DNA of 64,000 nt from CALANV01 sp036381615 (GTDB lineage Bacteria > Pseudomonadota > Alphaproteobacteria > CACIAM-22H2): NCBI GenBank assembly GCA_036381615.1, contig DASVCL010000052.1, forward strand, positions 1-64,000. The letters are read 5' to 3'. Position 1 is the stretch's first letter. Every line of letters starts with the position of its first letter. Both the position numbers and the translations under genes were made by a program. Positions 34,777 to 43,923 of this stretch are shown here, piece by piece. The notes beneath the pieces were generated by a model that saw only the letters and a list, made by a program, of their open reading frames with translations, was not told the DNA's origin and ran no database searches.

Positions 34777-35618
34777 CAAGGGACGACACCGCGGCGCGTC
34801 AGCTCGCCGAAACCCTTGCTCGGCGGTTCGGCGATGCGCCGTCCCTGGACGGCATAGCGGGGCTCGACATGCTGGCGCGCATGGCGGCGCATCGTTCGCA
34901 CCGTGCGTTCCTCGACCGCGATGTCGATCGGAATCTCGTGCGGGTCCTGTGCGCCGTCGCGCTGTCCGCGCCGTCCAAGAGCGACCTGCAGCAGCGCGAC
35001 ATCGTGATCGTCGAGGATGCGCGCGTGCGAACGCGCCTGAACGCGCTCGCGGGCGGCGAGGATTGGGTCGTCGCGGCGCCGGTGTTCCTTGTCTTCTGCG
35101 GCAATAACCGTCGCCAGAGACAGATCCACCTGTGGCGCGGACGGCCGTTTGCCAACGATCATCTCGACGCGTTCTTCAATGCCGCGGTCGATGCCGGAAT
35201 TGCGCTTGCGGCCTTCGTCATCGCCGCCGAAGCCGTCGGGCTCGGCTGCTGTCCGCTCAGCGTGCTGCGCAACCGCGCCCAGGAGGTCAGCGAGCTGCTC
35301 GGGCTTCCCGATCACGTGTTTCCGGTCGCCGGCATGGTCGTGGGCTGGCCCGCGGGGCCGGGTGAGATCAGCCCGCGTCTGCCGCTCGACGTCACCGTAC
35401 ATGTCGACCGTTTCGACGAGACCGGGATTCGCGAGCGTGTGGACGCGTATGACGCACGGCGCCGGGCGATCCTGCCCTATGCCCGCCAGCGCTTCGCCGA
35501 TGAATACGGCGAGGCCGAAACCTATGGCTGGTCCGAGGACAAGGCGCGGCAGTACTCGAAACCCGAGCGCGCCGATTTTGGTGCCTTCATCCGCTGCAAG
35601 GGGTTCGATCTACGTTAA
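34773..35618 (+). CDS. Nitroreductase-family flavoprotein
   Basis: 281 aa. The nitroreductase fold is recognisable: RMAAHRSHRAFLDRDVDRNLV (FMN-binding Arg/Ser region), APSKSDLQQRDIVIV, AAEAVGLGCCPLSVLRN and VVGWPAG. An extended C-terminus (ETYGWSEDKARQYSKPERADFG) follows. It should be an FMN-dependent reductase. It starts in the ATGA overlap with fdhD, so its product is made together with the FDH sulfurtransferase; why is not known. Confidence 0.85.
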   Translation: MTRDDTAARQLAETLARRFGDAPSLDGIAGLDMLARMAAHRSHRAFLDRDVDRNLVRVLCAVALSAPSKSDLQQRDIVIVEDARVRTRLNALAGGEDWVVAAPVFLVFCGNNRRQRQIHLWRGRPFANDHLDAFFNAAVDAGIALAAFVIAAEAVGLGCCPLSVLRNRAQEVSELLGLPDHVFPVAGMVVGWPAGPGEISPRLPLDVTVHVDRFDETGIRERVDAYDARRRAILPYARQRFADEYGEAETYGWSEDKARQYSKPERADFGAFIRCKGFDLR

Positions 35619-35665
35619 AGGACCGGCCGTGCTGCCGTGTGCTTACGCTTGTGGATGATCGCAAC

Positions 35666-36313
35666 ATGGCATATCCGCCAAACATTGCCGGCGTGATTCT
35701 GGCCGGCGGATTGTCGCGACGCATGGGCGGAGGGGACAAATGTCTTCGTCCGCTCGGCGGCCGACCGATTCTGGCACATATCATCGAACGTGTCGGGCCG
35801 CAGGTCGAGACCCTGGCGATCAATGCCAACGGCGATCCCGGACGCTTCTCGGCGTTCGGCCTTCCGGTCGTAGCGGACGTGGTCGAGGGTTACGCCGGCC
35901 CGCTCGCCGGGATCCTGACCGGAATGGAGTGGGTGACGCGGCATGCACCGCATTGCTCTTGGGTCGCGAGCTTCGCGAGTGACGCACCGTTCGTGCCACG
36001 CGATCTCGTGGCGCGCATGTTCGAGGCGATCGTCGGGGAGGGCGCGGATCTGGCGTGCGCGGCATCAGGCGGCCAGGTGCATCCGGTATTCGGCGTTTGG
36101 CGGGTCGATCTCGCGCCCGATCTGCGCCGCGCCCTGATCGAGGAGAAGATCCACAAGGTGGATCGCTGGACGTCGCGCTACCGGCTGGCCGTGGTCGAGT
36201 TCGCGGCCGAGCCGTTCGATCCATTTTTCAACGCGAACCGGCCGGAGGATCTGGCCGAAGCCGCACGTCTTCTCGAAGCGGGGGTGGACGCTCAGGCTGC
36301 TTCGCGGAGATAG
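35666..36313 (+). CDS. mobA: Molybdenum cofactor guanylyltransferase MobA
   Basis: 215 aa. GTP-binding loop LAGGLSRRMGGGDK, metal/nucleotide motif ASDAPFVP and C-terminal FDPFFNANRPEDLAEA. It attaches GMP to molybdopterin to give the bis-MGD form used by FDH. ATG 35666 is preferred; a GTG at 35639 would add nine residues. The 3' end overlaps the 3' end of the convergent hybrid kinase by 22 bp. Confidence 0.94.
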   Translation: MAYPPNIAGVILAGGLSRRMGGGDKCLRPLGGRPILAHIIERVGPQVETLAINANGDPGRFSAFGLPVVADVVEGYAGPLAGILTGMEWVTRHAPHCSWVASFASDAPFVPRDLVARMFEAIVGEGADLACAASGGQVHPVFGVWRVDLAPDLRRALIEEKIHKVDRWTSRYRLAVVEFAAEPFDPFFNANRPEDLAEAARLLEAGVDAQAASRR

Positions 36314-38370
36314 GCGCGCAGGGCATGTTCGGTCATCGCGAACATGCCGGGAAGGTCCGCAGCCAGGCGGCGCGACGTTTCCGAATCTCCGTCGCGCGCC
36401 GATGATTCAAGGGCGCGGGCATGCTCCTGCAGGCGCGACGCGCCGACGTTACCGGCGGCGCTCTTGAGCGCATGCGCCTCGCGCGCAAGTGCCGCAAGGT
36501 CCTGCGGTGCGACGAGACGGATGTGCTCGACGCGCGAGCGCGCCTCGTCCAGGAACGTCTGCACGAGCTTCGAAACGCCCTGCGGGCCCATCGAGCGAGT
36601 CAGTTCCTGCAGATGGGACGCGAGCGGATCGCCGTCGCCGCCGCCGGGCTCTGGTTCCGCGGGGACGAGGGCGACCGGTTCCGGTGCAAGCCATTTTTCG
36701 ACGACGCTCAACAGCGTGGCGCGTGAGAATGGCTTCGGGATGTAATCGTTCATGCCCGCGGCAAGACAGCGTTCGCGATCGCCCTGCATGGCGTTGGCCG
36801 TGAGCGCAATGATCGGAACGCGCGCGCCGGCTTCACTGCAGTTGCGAATCCAATTCGTGGCGTCGATCCCGTTCACCTCGGGCAGATGGATATCCATCAG
36901 GATCAGGTCGTAGCTGTTTGTCGTCGCAGCCCTGATGGCCTGGACGCCGTCGGCGGCGATGTCGACGTCATACCCGGCCTTCCGCAGGAACGACGACGCG
37001 ACGAGCTGGTTGGTCTCGCTGTCCTCGACCAGGAGAATGCGCTTGGCCTGGGGCGCGACGCGGGTGGGACTGGTGTCGACCGGCGGCGGCGATTCGACCG
37101 ATGTCGTCGCCTCGGGAAGGGGAACCGAGAACCAGAACGTGCTGCCGCGTCCGGGTTCGCTGTCGACGCCGATACTGCCGTTCATGACGGCGACGAGACG
37201 GCTGCAGATCGCGAGGCCGAGGCCGGTGCCGCCGTGACGGCGGGACAGCGATGCGTTGAGCTGGGTGAAATACTGGAACAGCTTGCTCCGGTCTTCGGGT
37301 GCGATTCCGATCCCGGTATCGGTCACCATGAAGCGGTAGTGGCCGCCGTCAGGATGATCTTCGCGTGTGACCTCGATCGATACGGATCCGCGATCGGTGA
37401 ACTTAACGGCGTTGTGGACGAGGTTCAGGAGAACCTGGCGCAGCCGGAGCGCATCGCCCATGTGGCGGGGCGCCACGTCGTCGGCGACGTGAGCCTGCAA
37501 CGCGATGCCCTTCTGCTGCGCCTCCGGTGCGACGGTAGAAAGGACCGCGTTGACCACGTCGCGGATCGAGAAGGGGGCGAGCTGGAGGTCGAGCCGCCCG
37601 GCATCGAGCTTCGACAGATCGAGGATGTCGTTGATGATTCGCAGGAGCCCCCGCGCCGACTGCTCGGCGACCGTCAGGTAGTGGTCGCGCTCGTCCGCCG
37701 GGGCCTCGCGGGCGAGCTCCAGCGTGCCGAGGATTCCGTTCATCGGCGTGCGAATCTCATGACTCATCACGGCGAGGAACTCGGACTTGGCCCGGTTCGC
37801 GGTTTCAGCCTGCTCCTTGGCCTCGGTGAGTGCACGCTGGAGGCGGAGATCCCTCTGCACTTGCCGGAGGTCGGCGACCGTCTGTCGCATCACGCGCAAC
37901 GGGACGGCGGCAGCGAGAAGGTAGGCGAGAGCGCCGAGGAGAATGCCGCCCGCCGCGGCAAAGCCGGTCCTGAAAACGATAGGGCTCAACCGGTACGACA
38001 CCTGTACCTGGCCGAGGTGACTGCCGGCCACGACGACCGGGGCCGCGCGTGCCAGGGCCGCCCCGGAGAGATCGCCCTCGGTGTACAAGAGCGCGCCTGT
38101 CTGATCCGTCACCTGCAGTCCGTAATCCGGCTGGTTCAGCGCGATCAGACGATCGAGAGGCAGGAGCTGAAGTGACCAGATCTCGGGCGAGTCCTCGAGG
38201 TTGGCGGCAAGATGCCCGGCTTGCGTTCGCGCCAAAGTGCCCAGGTGGTGGACCTGCGCCGTGTACGCCACGGCGAAGTAGCCGGTCGGCACCAGCAGAC
38301 CGACGAGCGCGCCGATGGCAAGCGCCATGCGGCGAATTGCCGATTCCAGCCGCGCGACGTACGGTGTCAT
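36292..38370 (-). CDS. Hybrid sensor histidine kinase (HisKA-HATPase-REC-Hpt)
   Basis: 692 aa. TM1 about 15-37, short periplasmic part about 38-130, TM2 about 133-157, a coiled linker, HisKA with phospho-His204 (VMSHEIRTPMNG), HATPase (NAVKFTDRG, DTGIGIAPEDRSKLF, GGTGLGLAI), a receiver with Asp in LILMDIHLPEV, and a C-terminal Hpt with REAHALKSAAGNVG. A full phosphorelay in one protein, BarA/ArcB-like in layout. No dedicated response regulator gene is adjacent. ATG 38370 starts the first TM; the open frame to 38580 is not needed. It interrupts the FDH island between mobA and DUF3305; signal unknown. Confidence 0.9.
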   Translation of the reverse strand: MTPYVARLESAIRRMALAIGALVGLLVPTGYFAVAYTAQVHHLGTLARTQAGHLAANLEDSPEIWSLQLLPLDRLIALNQPDYGLQVTDQTGALLYTEGDLSGAALARAAPVVVAGSHLGQVQVSYRLSPIVFRTGFAAAGGILLGALAYLLAAAVPLRVMRQTVADLRQVQRDLRLQRALTEAKEQAETANRAKSEFLAVMSHEIRTPMNGILGTLELAREAPADERDHYLTVAEQSARGLLRIINDILDLSKLDAGRLDLQLAPFSIRDVVNAVLSTVAPEAQQKGIALQAHVADDVAPRHMGDALRLRQVLLNLVHNAVKFTDRGSVSIEVTREDHPDGGHYRFMVTDTGIGIAPEDRSKLFQYFTQLNASLSRRHGGTGLGLAICSRLVAVMNGSIGVDSEPGRGSTFWFSVPLPEATTSVESPPPVDTSPTRVAPQAKRILLVEDSETNQLVASSFLRKAGYDVDIAADGVQAIRAATTNSYDLILMDIHLPEVNGIDATNWIRNCSEAGARVPIIALTANAMQGDRERCLAAGMNDYIPKPFSRATLLSVVEKWLAPEPVALVPAEPEPGGGDGDPLASHLQELTRSMGPQGVSKLVQTFLDEARSRVEHIRLVAPQDLAALAREAHALKSAAGNVGASRLQEHARALESSARDGDSETSRRLAADLPGMFAMTEHALRAYLREAA

Positions 38371-38624
38371 GGGATGACGTCCTGCATGCACGGGAAGACG
38401 ACGAGCCCGTACGCCGGCGCATGCCCCGCGCGCGGCGACGCATAATGCATGGCGGAAAGATAGAAACGACCGGTTAACAGAAGTTTTCGGGCGCGAGGCC
38501 CGTAAAGGCGGGGTTACGGCCGATCTGCAACGTTCAGGAGCCGCGGCGATTATCCGTCCGCCGCCGTTGCCGTCGGTCATGCCGGTCCGTGCGTCGCCGC
38601 GGCGATCTTGCTATGATTTCAGGT

Positions 38625-39170
38625 ATGGGAACTCCGGACATGGATGATGCGTCGCCGGGGGATCGCCCGGTCATCGAAAAACATGCGCGAATGCCGGTCG
38701 GCGTGATCGTCGAACGACGCAAGGCCAAGAGCCCCTGGCAGGACTATACGTGGCATGTGCTCGAGGCCGTACCCGGCGCACCGGCGCTCGAGTCGTGGTC
38801 TGTGATGCGGGCCGACGAAGAGCGGACGTGCTTTTTCGCCGGGACGTACGAGATCGAACTTCATCCGCGCGAGACTGAAAATTACCGCTACAATCTGACC
38901 GGCCCCGAGCCGTCCATTTATGTGGTCTTGCGTTTCGACGCTTCGGATACGCCGCACGGCGTCGCGGTGCACCTCGTCACCGCATCCTATGCCGACGCCC
39001 AGGCCTACATGGAAAGCTTTGCCGATCAGATCGAGCGCATTCCGATTCCGCCGGCGGTCGCGGAATGGCTCGCCGCCTATGTCGAGGCGTATCACGTGGA
39101 TCGACCCTTTTATAAGCGCCAACGTAAGAGGTTCGACCCGAACATGGTTCGTGGACGGGGGCCGCGATGA
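38625..39170 (+). CDS. DUF3305 domain protein (formate dehydrogenase locus)
   Basis: 181 aa, soluble. Starts MGTPDMDDASPGD and contains RMPVGVIVERRKAKSPWQD and the segment VVLRFDASDTPHGVAVHLV typical of DUF3305. Found with DUF3306 and TorD in fdh operons; probably an assembly factor, but no biochemical role is known. ATG 38640 is an alternative start. Its stop overlaps DUF3306 (ATGA). Confidence 0.85.
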   Translation: MGTPDMDDASPGDRPVIEKHARMPVGVIVERRKAKSPWQDYTWHVLEAVPGAPALESWSVMRADEERTCFFAGTYEIELHPRETENYRYNLTGPEPSIYVVLRFDASDTPHGVAVHLVTASYADAQAYMESFADQIERIPIPPAVAEWLAAYVEAYHVDRPFYKRQRKRFDPNMVRGRGPR

Positions 39171-39799
39171 CGGAGCGGTCGAGCGGGGGCTTCTTCGCGC
39201 GGTGGTCGCGACTCAAGGGCGAGGCCCGCGCATCGAAGCCGAATTCCCTTCCGCCTGGTGAAGAGAACGGGAAAAAGACGGACGAGCCTGCCGATGCGCC
39301 GGCGCAATCGAGGGCGCCCGCATCCGTGGAAGAGACGGTCGCGGCGCCGAGCCGACCAACGGAGGCTCCGGAACTGCCGCCAATCGAGCAACTCACGGCC
39401 GAGTCAGATTACTCGGTCTTTCTGCGAGAGGGGGTACCGCCGGAAATCAGGCGAAAAGCGCTGCGCAAGCTGTGGGTCAGCGATCCGGTCCTGTCGGCGC
39501 CGGATATCTTCGACGTGTATTGCCAGGATTATCATCAGGACCCGGTCTTTCCCGAAGGCGTCAAGACGCTGTTCAAGGTCGGCATGGGGATGATCACCCC
39601 CGACGCCGAGAAGGAGGCCGAGTCGGTTGATGAGCCGACCGGGCCGCCGGCGACGGCACCCGCATCGACTGACGTCGAGGGGGCCGCCGAGGAAGGGGCC
39701 GCCGAGCCGGCGGCTGCTGCATCGCAGAATGAAGACAAGTTGAAGAACGGGCCGGAAGTATCGGAATCGCCTGATTCTGATATTAGGCAGTCGACTTGA
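39167..39799 (+). CDS. DUF3306 domain protein (formate dehydrogenase locus)
   Basis: 210 aa. N-terminal GGFFARWSRLKGEAR, then a proline/glutamate-rich linker, then the conserved core SDYSVFLREGVPPEIRRKALRKLW with LSAPDIFDVYCQDYH, and an acidic, alanine-rich disordered tail. No signal or membrane segment. Translationally coupled to DUF3305. Function unknown; always seen with FDH genes in my experience of the family. Confidence 0.85.
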   Translation: MTERSSGGFFARWSRLKGEARASKPNSLPPGEENGKKTDEPADAPAQSRAPASVEETVAAPSRPTEAPELPPIEQLTAESDYSVFLREGVPPEIRRKALRKLWVSDPVLSAPDIFDVYCQDYHQDPVFPEGVKTLFKVGMGMITPDAEKEAESVDEPTGPPATAPASTDVEGAAEEGAAEPAAAASQNEDKLKNGPEVSESPDSDIRQST

Positions 39800-39854
39800 T
39801 GCTGCATTGCAGCGACTTGCGGTTACGCGCTCGAATACTTGGTTAAAGAGCAGA

Positions 39855-39883
39855 TTGACTCGTTTACGTGCAAGGCGTAACGT
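39855..39883 (+). promoter_or_regulatory. Promoter with inverted repeat between -35 and -10
   Basis: TTGACT (39855-39860) and TAACGT (39878-39883) are spaced 17 bp, as for sigma-70, although the -10 matches only half of the consensus. TTACG-N7-CGTAA (39864-39868 and 39876-39880) sits inside the spacer, and GTTACGC at 39822-39828 is the reverse complement of GCGTAAC at 39875-39881. This is where a repressor or spacer-distorting regulator encoded by the next gene (HTH-TorD) could act. Confidence 0.5.
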
Positions 39884-39915
39884 TTCCGTTGGGAGGAACT
39901 ACGCAAAGAACGTAG

Positions 39916-40722
39916 GTGGAAACGGACGTTAAAGATCCGATTCGCGCGGTTGATCGCGTCATTGACCGCTTCGGCGGCTTGGCTCGATTCGCCAAAGCGT
40001 TGGGCCATTCGCATTGCACGACCGTCCAGGGCTGGAAGGATCGCGGTGCGATTCCGGTGAAGCAGCACGTGCACGTGCTGGAGGCGGCTCAGCGCCTCGG
40101 GATTCCGTTGACCCGCGAAGACCTGTTGGACGAGGTCGCGCCCCGACCACCTGAAGAGATGTGGCGCGCGCAGTGCTATATGCTGCTGGCGCGTCTTCTC
40201 GCGGCACCGCCCGACGACGCCCTGCTTGCCATGATTCGCGAGCTCGGCGACGACGACACCGAGTTCGGGCAGGCGCTGCACGGGCTGGTTGCGGTTGCGC
40301 GACAGGCCAATTCCCGGACCGTTCGCGAGGAATATCACGACCTGTTCATCGGCGTCGGACGCGGCGAGCTGCTGCCGTACGCGTCGTATTATCTGACCGG
40401 GTTCCTGCACGAGAAGCCGCTCGCCGTGTTGCGCGGCGACATGCAGAAGCTGGGCATCGCGGCGAAAGAGGGCGTGGCCGAGCCGGAAGACCATATCGGT
40501 GCGCTCTGCGAGATGATGGCCGGTCTCATTACCGGCGCGTTCGGCGAACCGGCTTCACTCGATGTGCAGCGGTCATTCTTCGAGACTCATATCGGATCGT
40601 GGGCGCCGCGGTTCTTCCAGGACCTCGAAGCCGCCCAGCGGGCAACCTTCTACATGCCGGTCGGACGGCTCGGCCGCATTTTCATGTCGATCGAGATGGA
40701 GGCGTTCGCGCTGGCCGCGTGA
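39916..40722 (+). CDS. HTH-TorD fusion: DNA-binding domain joined to a Tat enzyme chaperone
   Basis: 268 aa. Residues about 10-70 form a YdaS/Cro-like helix-turn-helix (AVDRVIDRFGGLARFAKALG... TVQGWKDRGAIPV). Residues about 82-268 are a TorD-type all-helical chaperone (EEYHDLFIGVGRGELLPYASYYLTG, EPEDHIGALCEMMAGLI), which normally binds Tat signals of molybdoenzymes and helps insert the cofactor. The GTG at 39916 is the first possible start, since TAG precedes it in frame; its ribosome site (GGGAGG) is rather distant. An internal ATG at 40159 could give TorD alone. First gene of the fdh structural operon. Confidence 0.85.
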   Translation: METDVKDPIRAVDRVIDRFGGLARFAKALGHSHCTTVQGWKDRGAIPVKQHVHVLEAAQRLGIPLTREDLLDEVAPRPPEEMWRAQCYMLLARLLAAPPDDALLAMIRELGDDDTEFGQALHGLVAVARQANSRTVREEYHDLFIGVGRGELLPYASYYLTGFLHEKPLAVLRGDMQKLGIAAKEGVAEPEDHIGALCEMMAGLITGAFGEPASLDVQRSFFETHIGSWAPRFFQDLEAAQRATFYMPVGRLGRIFMSIEMEAFALAA

Positions 40723-40782
40723 GGCGGGACGGCGCGACACACGATGAGCGGAACCGGAATCGCGAAGGAAAGGGTGAAAGCG

Positions 40783-40989
40783 ATGAGCGAAGACAAAGCC
40801 CCTAAGTCACCGACGCGCCGTGAGTTCTTCAGGAAGGCCGGCCTTGGGGCCGGAGCGCTGGCAGGCGCCGTCGCCATGGGCGACGCCGTCGCGAGCAACG
40901 AGGCAAAGGCGGCCGAAGCGGCCCCCAAGAGCCAGGGATATCGCGAGACGGATCACGTCAAGCGTGTCTATGAACTAGCGCGGTTCTGA
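40783..40989 (+). CDS. Small Tat-signal protein of the formate dehydrogenase region
   Basis: 68 aa. MSEDKAPKSPTRREFFRKAG followed by a glycine/alanine hydrophobic stretch is a complete Tat signal, and little mature protein remains (about 30 residues, ending ETDHVKRVYELARF). Matches the known family of FDH-region Tat targets. It is likely an extra subunit or escort exported with the alpha subunit. ATG 40783 has GGAAAGGG upstream. The alpha gene begins 30 bp downstream. Confidence 0.85.
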   Translation: MSEDKAPKSPTRREFFRKAGLGAGALAGAVAMGDAVASNEAKAAEAAPKSQGYRETDHVKRVYELARF

Positions 40990-41019
40990 TCGATCGAGCG
41001 CCTTACCGAGGAGACGTCG

Positions 41020-43905
41020 ATGCTTACGAAGAGAACCAAGATCGCTTCAAGCGGGACGCGGTTGGCCAAGGCGCTGGTCGGTGTCACCGGCGGCGCCATG
41101 GACCGCCGCACATTCCTGCGCCGTTCGGGCATTGCCGCCGGCGGTATGACCGCGGCGTCGGTGCTGCCGTTCGGCATGGTGCAGAAGGCCGAGAGCGCAA
41201 CCCCGGCCGCCGGCGCGGGCGAGGTGAAGCTCATCAAGAACATCTGCACGCACTGCTCGGTCGGCTGCACGGTAACGGCCGAGGTCGTCAACGGCGTGTG
41301 GATTGGGCAGGAGCCGTCGTTCGATTCGCCGTTCAATCTCGGCGCCCACTGCGCCAAGGGCGCATCGATCCGCGAACATGCGCACGGCGAACGGCGCCTC
41401 AAATACCCGATGAAGCTCGTCAACGGCCGTTACGAGCGGATCAGCTGGGACCAGGCCATCAACGAGATCGGCGACAAGCTGCTGGAGATCCGCGAGAAGT
41501 CGGGGCCTGATTCGGTCTACTGGCTCGGCTCCGCCAAGCATTCGAACGAGCAGGCTTATCTGTTCCGGAAATTCGCGGCGTTCTGGGGCACCAACAACGT
41601 CGACCACCAGGCGCGCATCTGTCACTCGACCACCGTCGCCGGCGTCGGCCAAACCTTCGGCTACGGCGCGATGACCAACAGCCTCAACGACATCCACAAC
41701 GCGCGCGCCATGTTCCTCATCGGCAGCAATCCGGCCGAGGCGCACCCGGTGGGCGTCATGCACCTGCTGAAAGCCAAGGAGAACGGCGCGAAGCTGATCG
41801 TGTGCGACCCGCGCTTCACGCGCACGGCCGCCCACGCCGACGAGCATGTGCGGTTCCGTCCGGGTACCGACGTGGCGCTGATCTGGGGCATCCTCTGGCA
41901 CATCTTCGAGAACGGCTGGGAGGACAAGGAGTATATCGCCCGGCGGGTCTACGGCATGGACGAGATCCGCAAGGAAGTCGCCAAGTGGAATCCCGAGGAG
42001 ACGGAGCGCGTCACGGGCGTGCCGGGCGAGCAGCTTCGCCGCGTCGCGCGGACGCTGCGCGACAACCGGCCGTTCACGATCGTCTGGTGCATGGGTTCCA
42101 CGCAGCACCATCACGCCAATAACAACGTCCGTGCGTACTGCGTGCTCGGACTCGCCATGGGCACGATCGGCGTGTCGGGCGGCGGCACGAACATCCTGCG
42201 CGGCCACGACAACGTGCAGGGTGCGACGGACATGGGTGTGGAGCCGGTGACTCTGCCGGCCTATTACGGCCTGACGGAAGCAGCGTGGCGACACTGGGCG
42301 CGCGTCTGGGGCGTGTCGTACGACTACATGCTCTCCCGCTTCAAGGACAAGAAGCTGATGGAGACGGCGGGTATCCCCGAATCGCGCTGGTTCGACGGTG
42401 TGCTCGAGGCGAAGGAAAACCTCGAGCAGCCCGATCATGTGCGGGCGATGATCTACTGGGGCCATGCGCCGAACTCGCAGACCCGCGGCCCGGACATCAA
42501 GAAGGCGATGGAGAAGATCGACCTGATGGTCATCGTCGATCCGTATCCGACGGCCTCGGCGGTGATTCCGGACCGCAAGGACGGCATCTATCTGTTGCCG
42601 GCGGCGACGCAGCTCGAGACTGACGGCTCGCGGACGGCGACGAACCGTTCGCTGCAGTGGGGCTATCAGATCTTCAAGCCGATCTTCGAAGCGAAGCCGG
42701 ACCACGAGATCATGTACCTGCTCGCCAAGAAGCTCGGCTTCGCCGACGAGATGTTCAAGAACATCAAGGTCAACGGCACGGTTCCCGTGCCGGAGGACAT
42801 CCTGCGCGAGCTGAACAAGGGATCGCTCACCATCGGTTACTCGGGCCAGTCGCCGGAGCGCCTCAAGCTGCACATGGCCCACCAAAAGGACTTCGACCGG
42901 ACGACGCTCAAGGCGACGTCGGGGCCGTGCGCAGGCGAATACTACGGCCTGCCGTGGCCGTGCTGGGGCTACGCCGAGCACAAACATCCCGGAACGCCGA
43001 ATCTGTACGACCCGTCCAAGGAAGTGCGTGACGGCGGCCTCAACTTCCGGGCGGCGTTTGGGGCCGAGTACAAGGGTCAAAGCCTGCTGGCCGACGGCGT
43101 GTATCCGAAGGGGGCCGAGATCCAGGACGGCCACCCGCAATTCACCTACGGCCTGCTGAAGAAGCTCGGTTGGGACAAGGATCTGACCGACGAGGAGCGC
43201 AGGACGATCGAGGAGATCGGCGGCGACAAGGCCGATGCCGTGGCGTGGAGCTACGACCTGTCGGCCGGCATCATCCGCGTGGCGATCAAGCATGGTTGCG
43301 CGCCGTTCGGCAACGGCCGGGCCCGCGCCCATGTGTGGAACTTCCCCGATCCGGTCCCGCTCCATCGCGAACCGCTCTACGCGCCGGACCGGCAGCTGGT
43401 GGCCAAGTATCCCACCTATGCCGACAAGCGGCAGTACCGCCTGCCGGTGCTCTACAAGAGCATCCAGGACAAGGACTTCTCGAAGGACTTCCCGATCATC
43501 CTCACCTCGGGGCGCCTCGTGGAGTACGAAGGCGGCGGCGAAGAGACGCGGTCGAATCCGTGGCTCGCCGAACTGCAGCAGCACATGTTCATCGAGGTGA
43601 ACCCGGAGGACGCCAAGCGCATCGGCGTCAAGAACATGGAAGACGTCTGGGTCTTCGGCCCGGAGAACAACGCGAAGATCCGGGTCAAGGCGCTGGTCAC
43701 CGAACGTGTCGGCCGGGGCGTCGCCTGGATGCCTTTCCACTTCGCCGGTCACTGGATGGGCAAGGACCTGCGCAGCAAGTACCCGCAAGGGGCGGACCCG
43801 ATTGTCCTCGGTGAGTCGTCGAACACGGTCCAGACCTACGGGTATGACTCGGTCACTGCCATGCAGGAGACCAAGACGACCCTCTGCCGGATCGAGAAGG
43901 CCTAA
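41020..43905 (+). CDS. Formate dehydrogenase alpha subunit (Mo/W-bis-MGD, Cys form)
   Basis: 961 aa. Tat signal with DRRTFLRRSG (28-37). [4Fe-4S] ligands Cys76, Cys79, Cys83 and Cys111. The metal ligand is Cys201 (RICHSTT, codon TGT), where E. coli FdnG has Sec; the adjacent His and later GYGAMTN match FDH. The C-terminal molydopterin-binding domain includes LTSGRLVEYEGGGEETRSNPWL-type motifs (LTSGRLVEY). It oxidises formate to CO2 in the periplasm, or with the gamma subunit passes electrons to quinone. GAGGAG precedes the start. Translation continues into beta. Confidence 0.95.
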   Translation: MLTKRTKIASSGTRLAKALVGVTGGAMDRRTFLRRSGIAAGGMTAASVLPFGMVQKAESATPAAGAGEVKLIKNICTHCSVGCTVTAEVVNGVWIGQEPSFDSPFNLGAHCAKGASIREHAHGERRLKYPMKLVNGRYERISWDQAINEIGDKLLEIREKSGPDSVYWLGSAKHSNEQAYLFRKFAAFWGTNNVDHQARICHSTTVAGVGQTFGYGAMTNSLNDIHNARAMFLIGSNPAEAHPVGVMHLLKAKENGAKLIVCDPRFTRTAAHADEHVRFRPGTDVALIWGILWHIFENGWEDKEYIARRVYGMDEIRKEVAKWNPEETERVTGVPGEQLRRVARTLRDNRPFTIVWCMGSTQHHHANNNVRAYCVLGLAMGTIGVSGGGTNILRGHDNVQGATDMGVEPVTLPAYYGLTEAAWRHWARVWGVSYDYMLSRFKDKKLMETAGIPESRWFDGVLEAKENLEQPDHVRAMIYWGHAPNSQTRGPDIKKAMEKIDLMVIVDPYPTASAVIPDRKDGIYLLPAATQLETDGSRTATNRSLQWGYQIFKPIFEAKPDHEIMYLLAKKLGFADEMFKNIKVNGTVPVPEDILRELNKGSLTIGYSGQSPERLKLHMAHQKDFDRTTLKATSGPCAGEYYGLPWPCWGYAEHKHPGTPNLYDPSKEVRDGGLNFRAAFGAEYKGQSLLADGVYPKGAEIQDGHPQFTYGLLKKLGWDKDLTDEERRTIEEIGGDKADAVAWSYDLSAGIIRVAIKHGCAPFGNGRARAHVWNFPDPVPLHREPLYAPDRQLVAKYPTYADKRQYRLPVLYKSIQDKDFSKDFPIILTSGRLVEYEGGGEETRSNPWLAELQQHMFIEVNPEDAKRIGVKNMEDVWVFGPENNAKIRVKALVTERVGRGVAWMPFHFAGHWMGKDLRSKYPQGADPIVLGESSNTVQTYGYDSVTAMQETKTTLCRIEKA

Positions 43906-43923
43906 GGCCAGGGAGCGACGACA

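Noticed and set aside
41611..41625. Selenocysteine (UGA) in formate dehydrogenase
   Set aside because: The active-site codon at 41620-41622 is TGT (Cys), so no SECIS element is needed.
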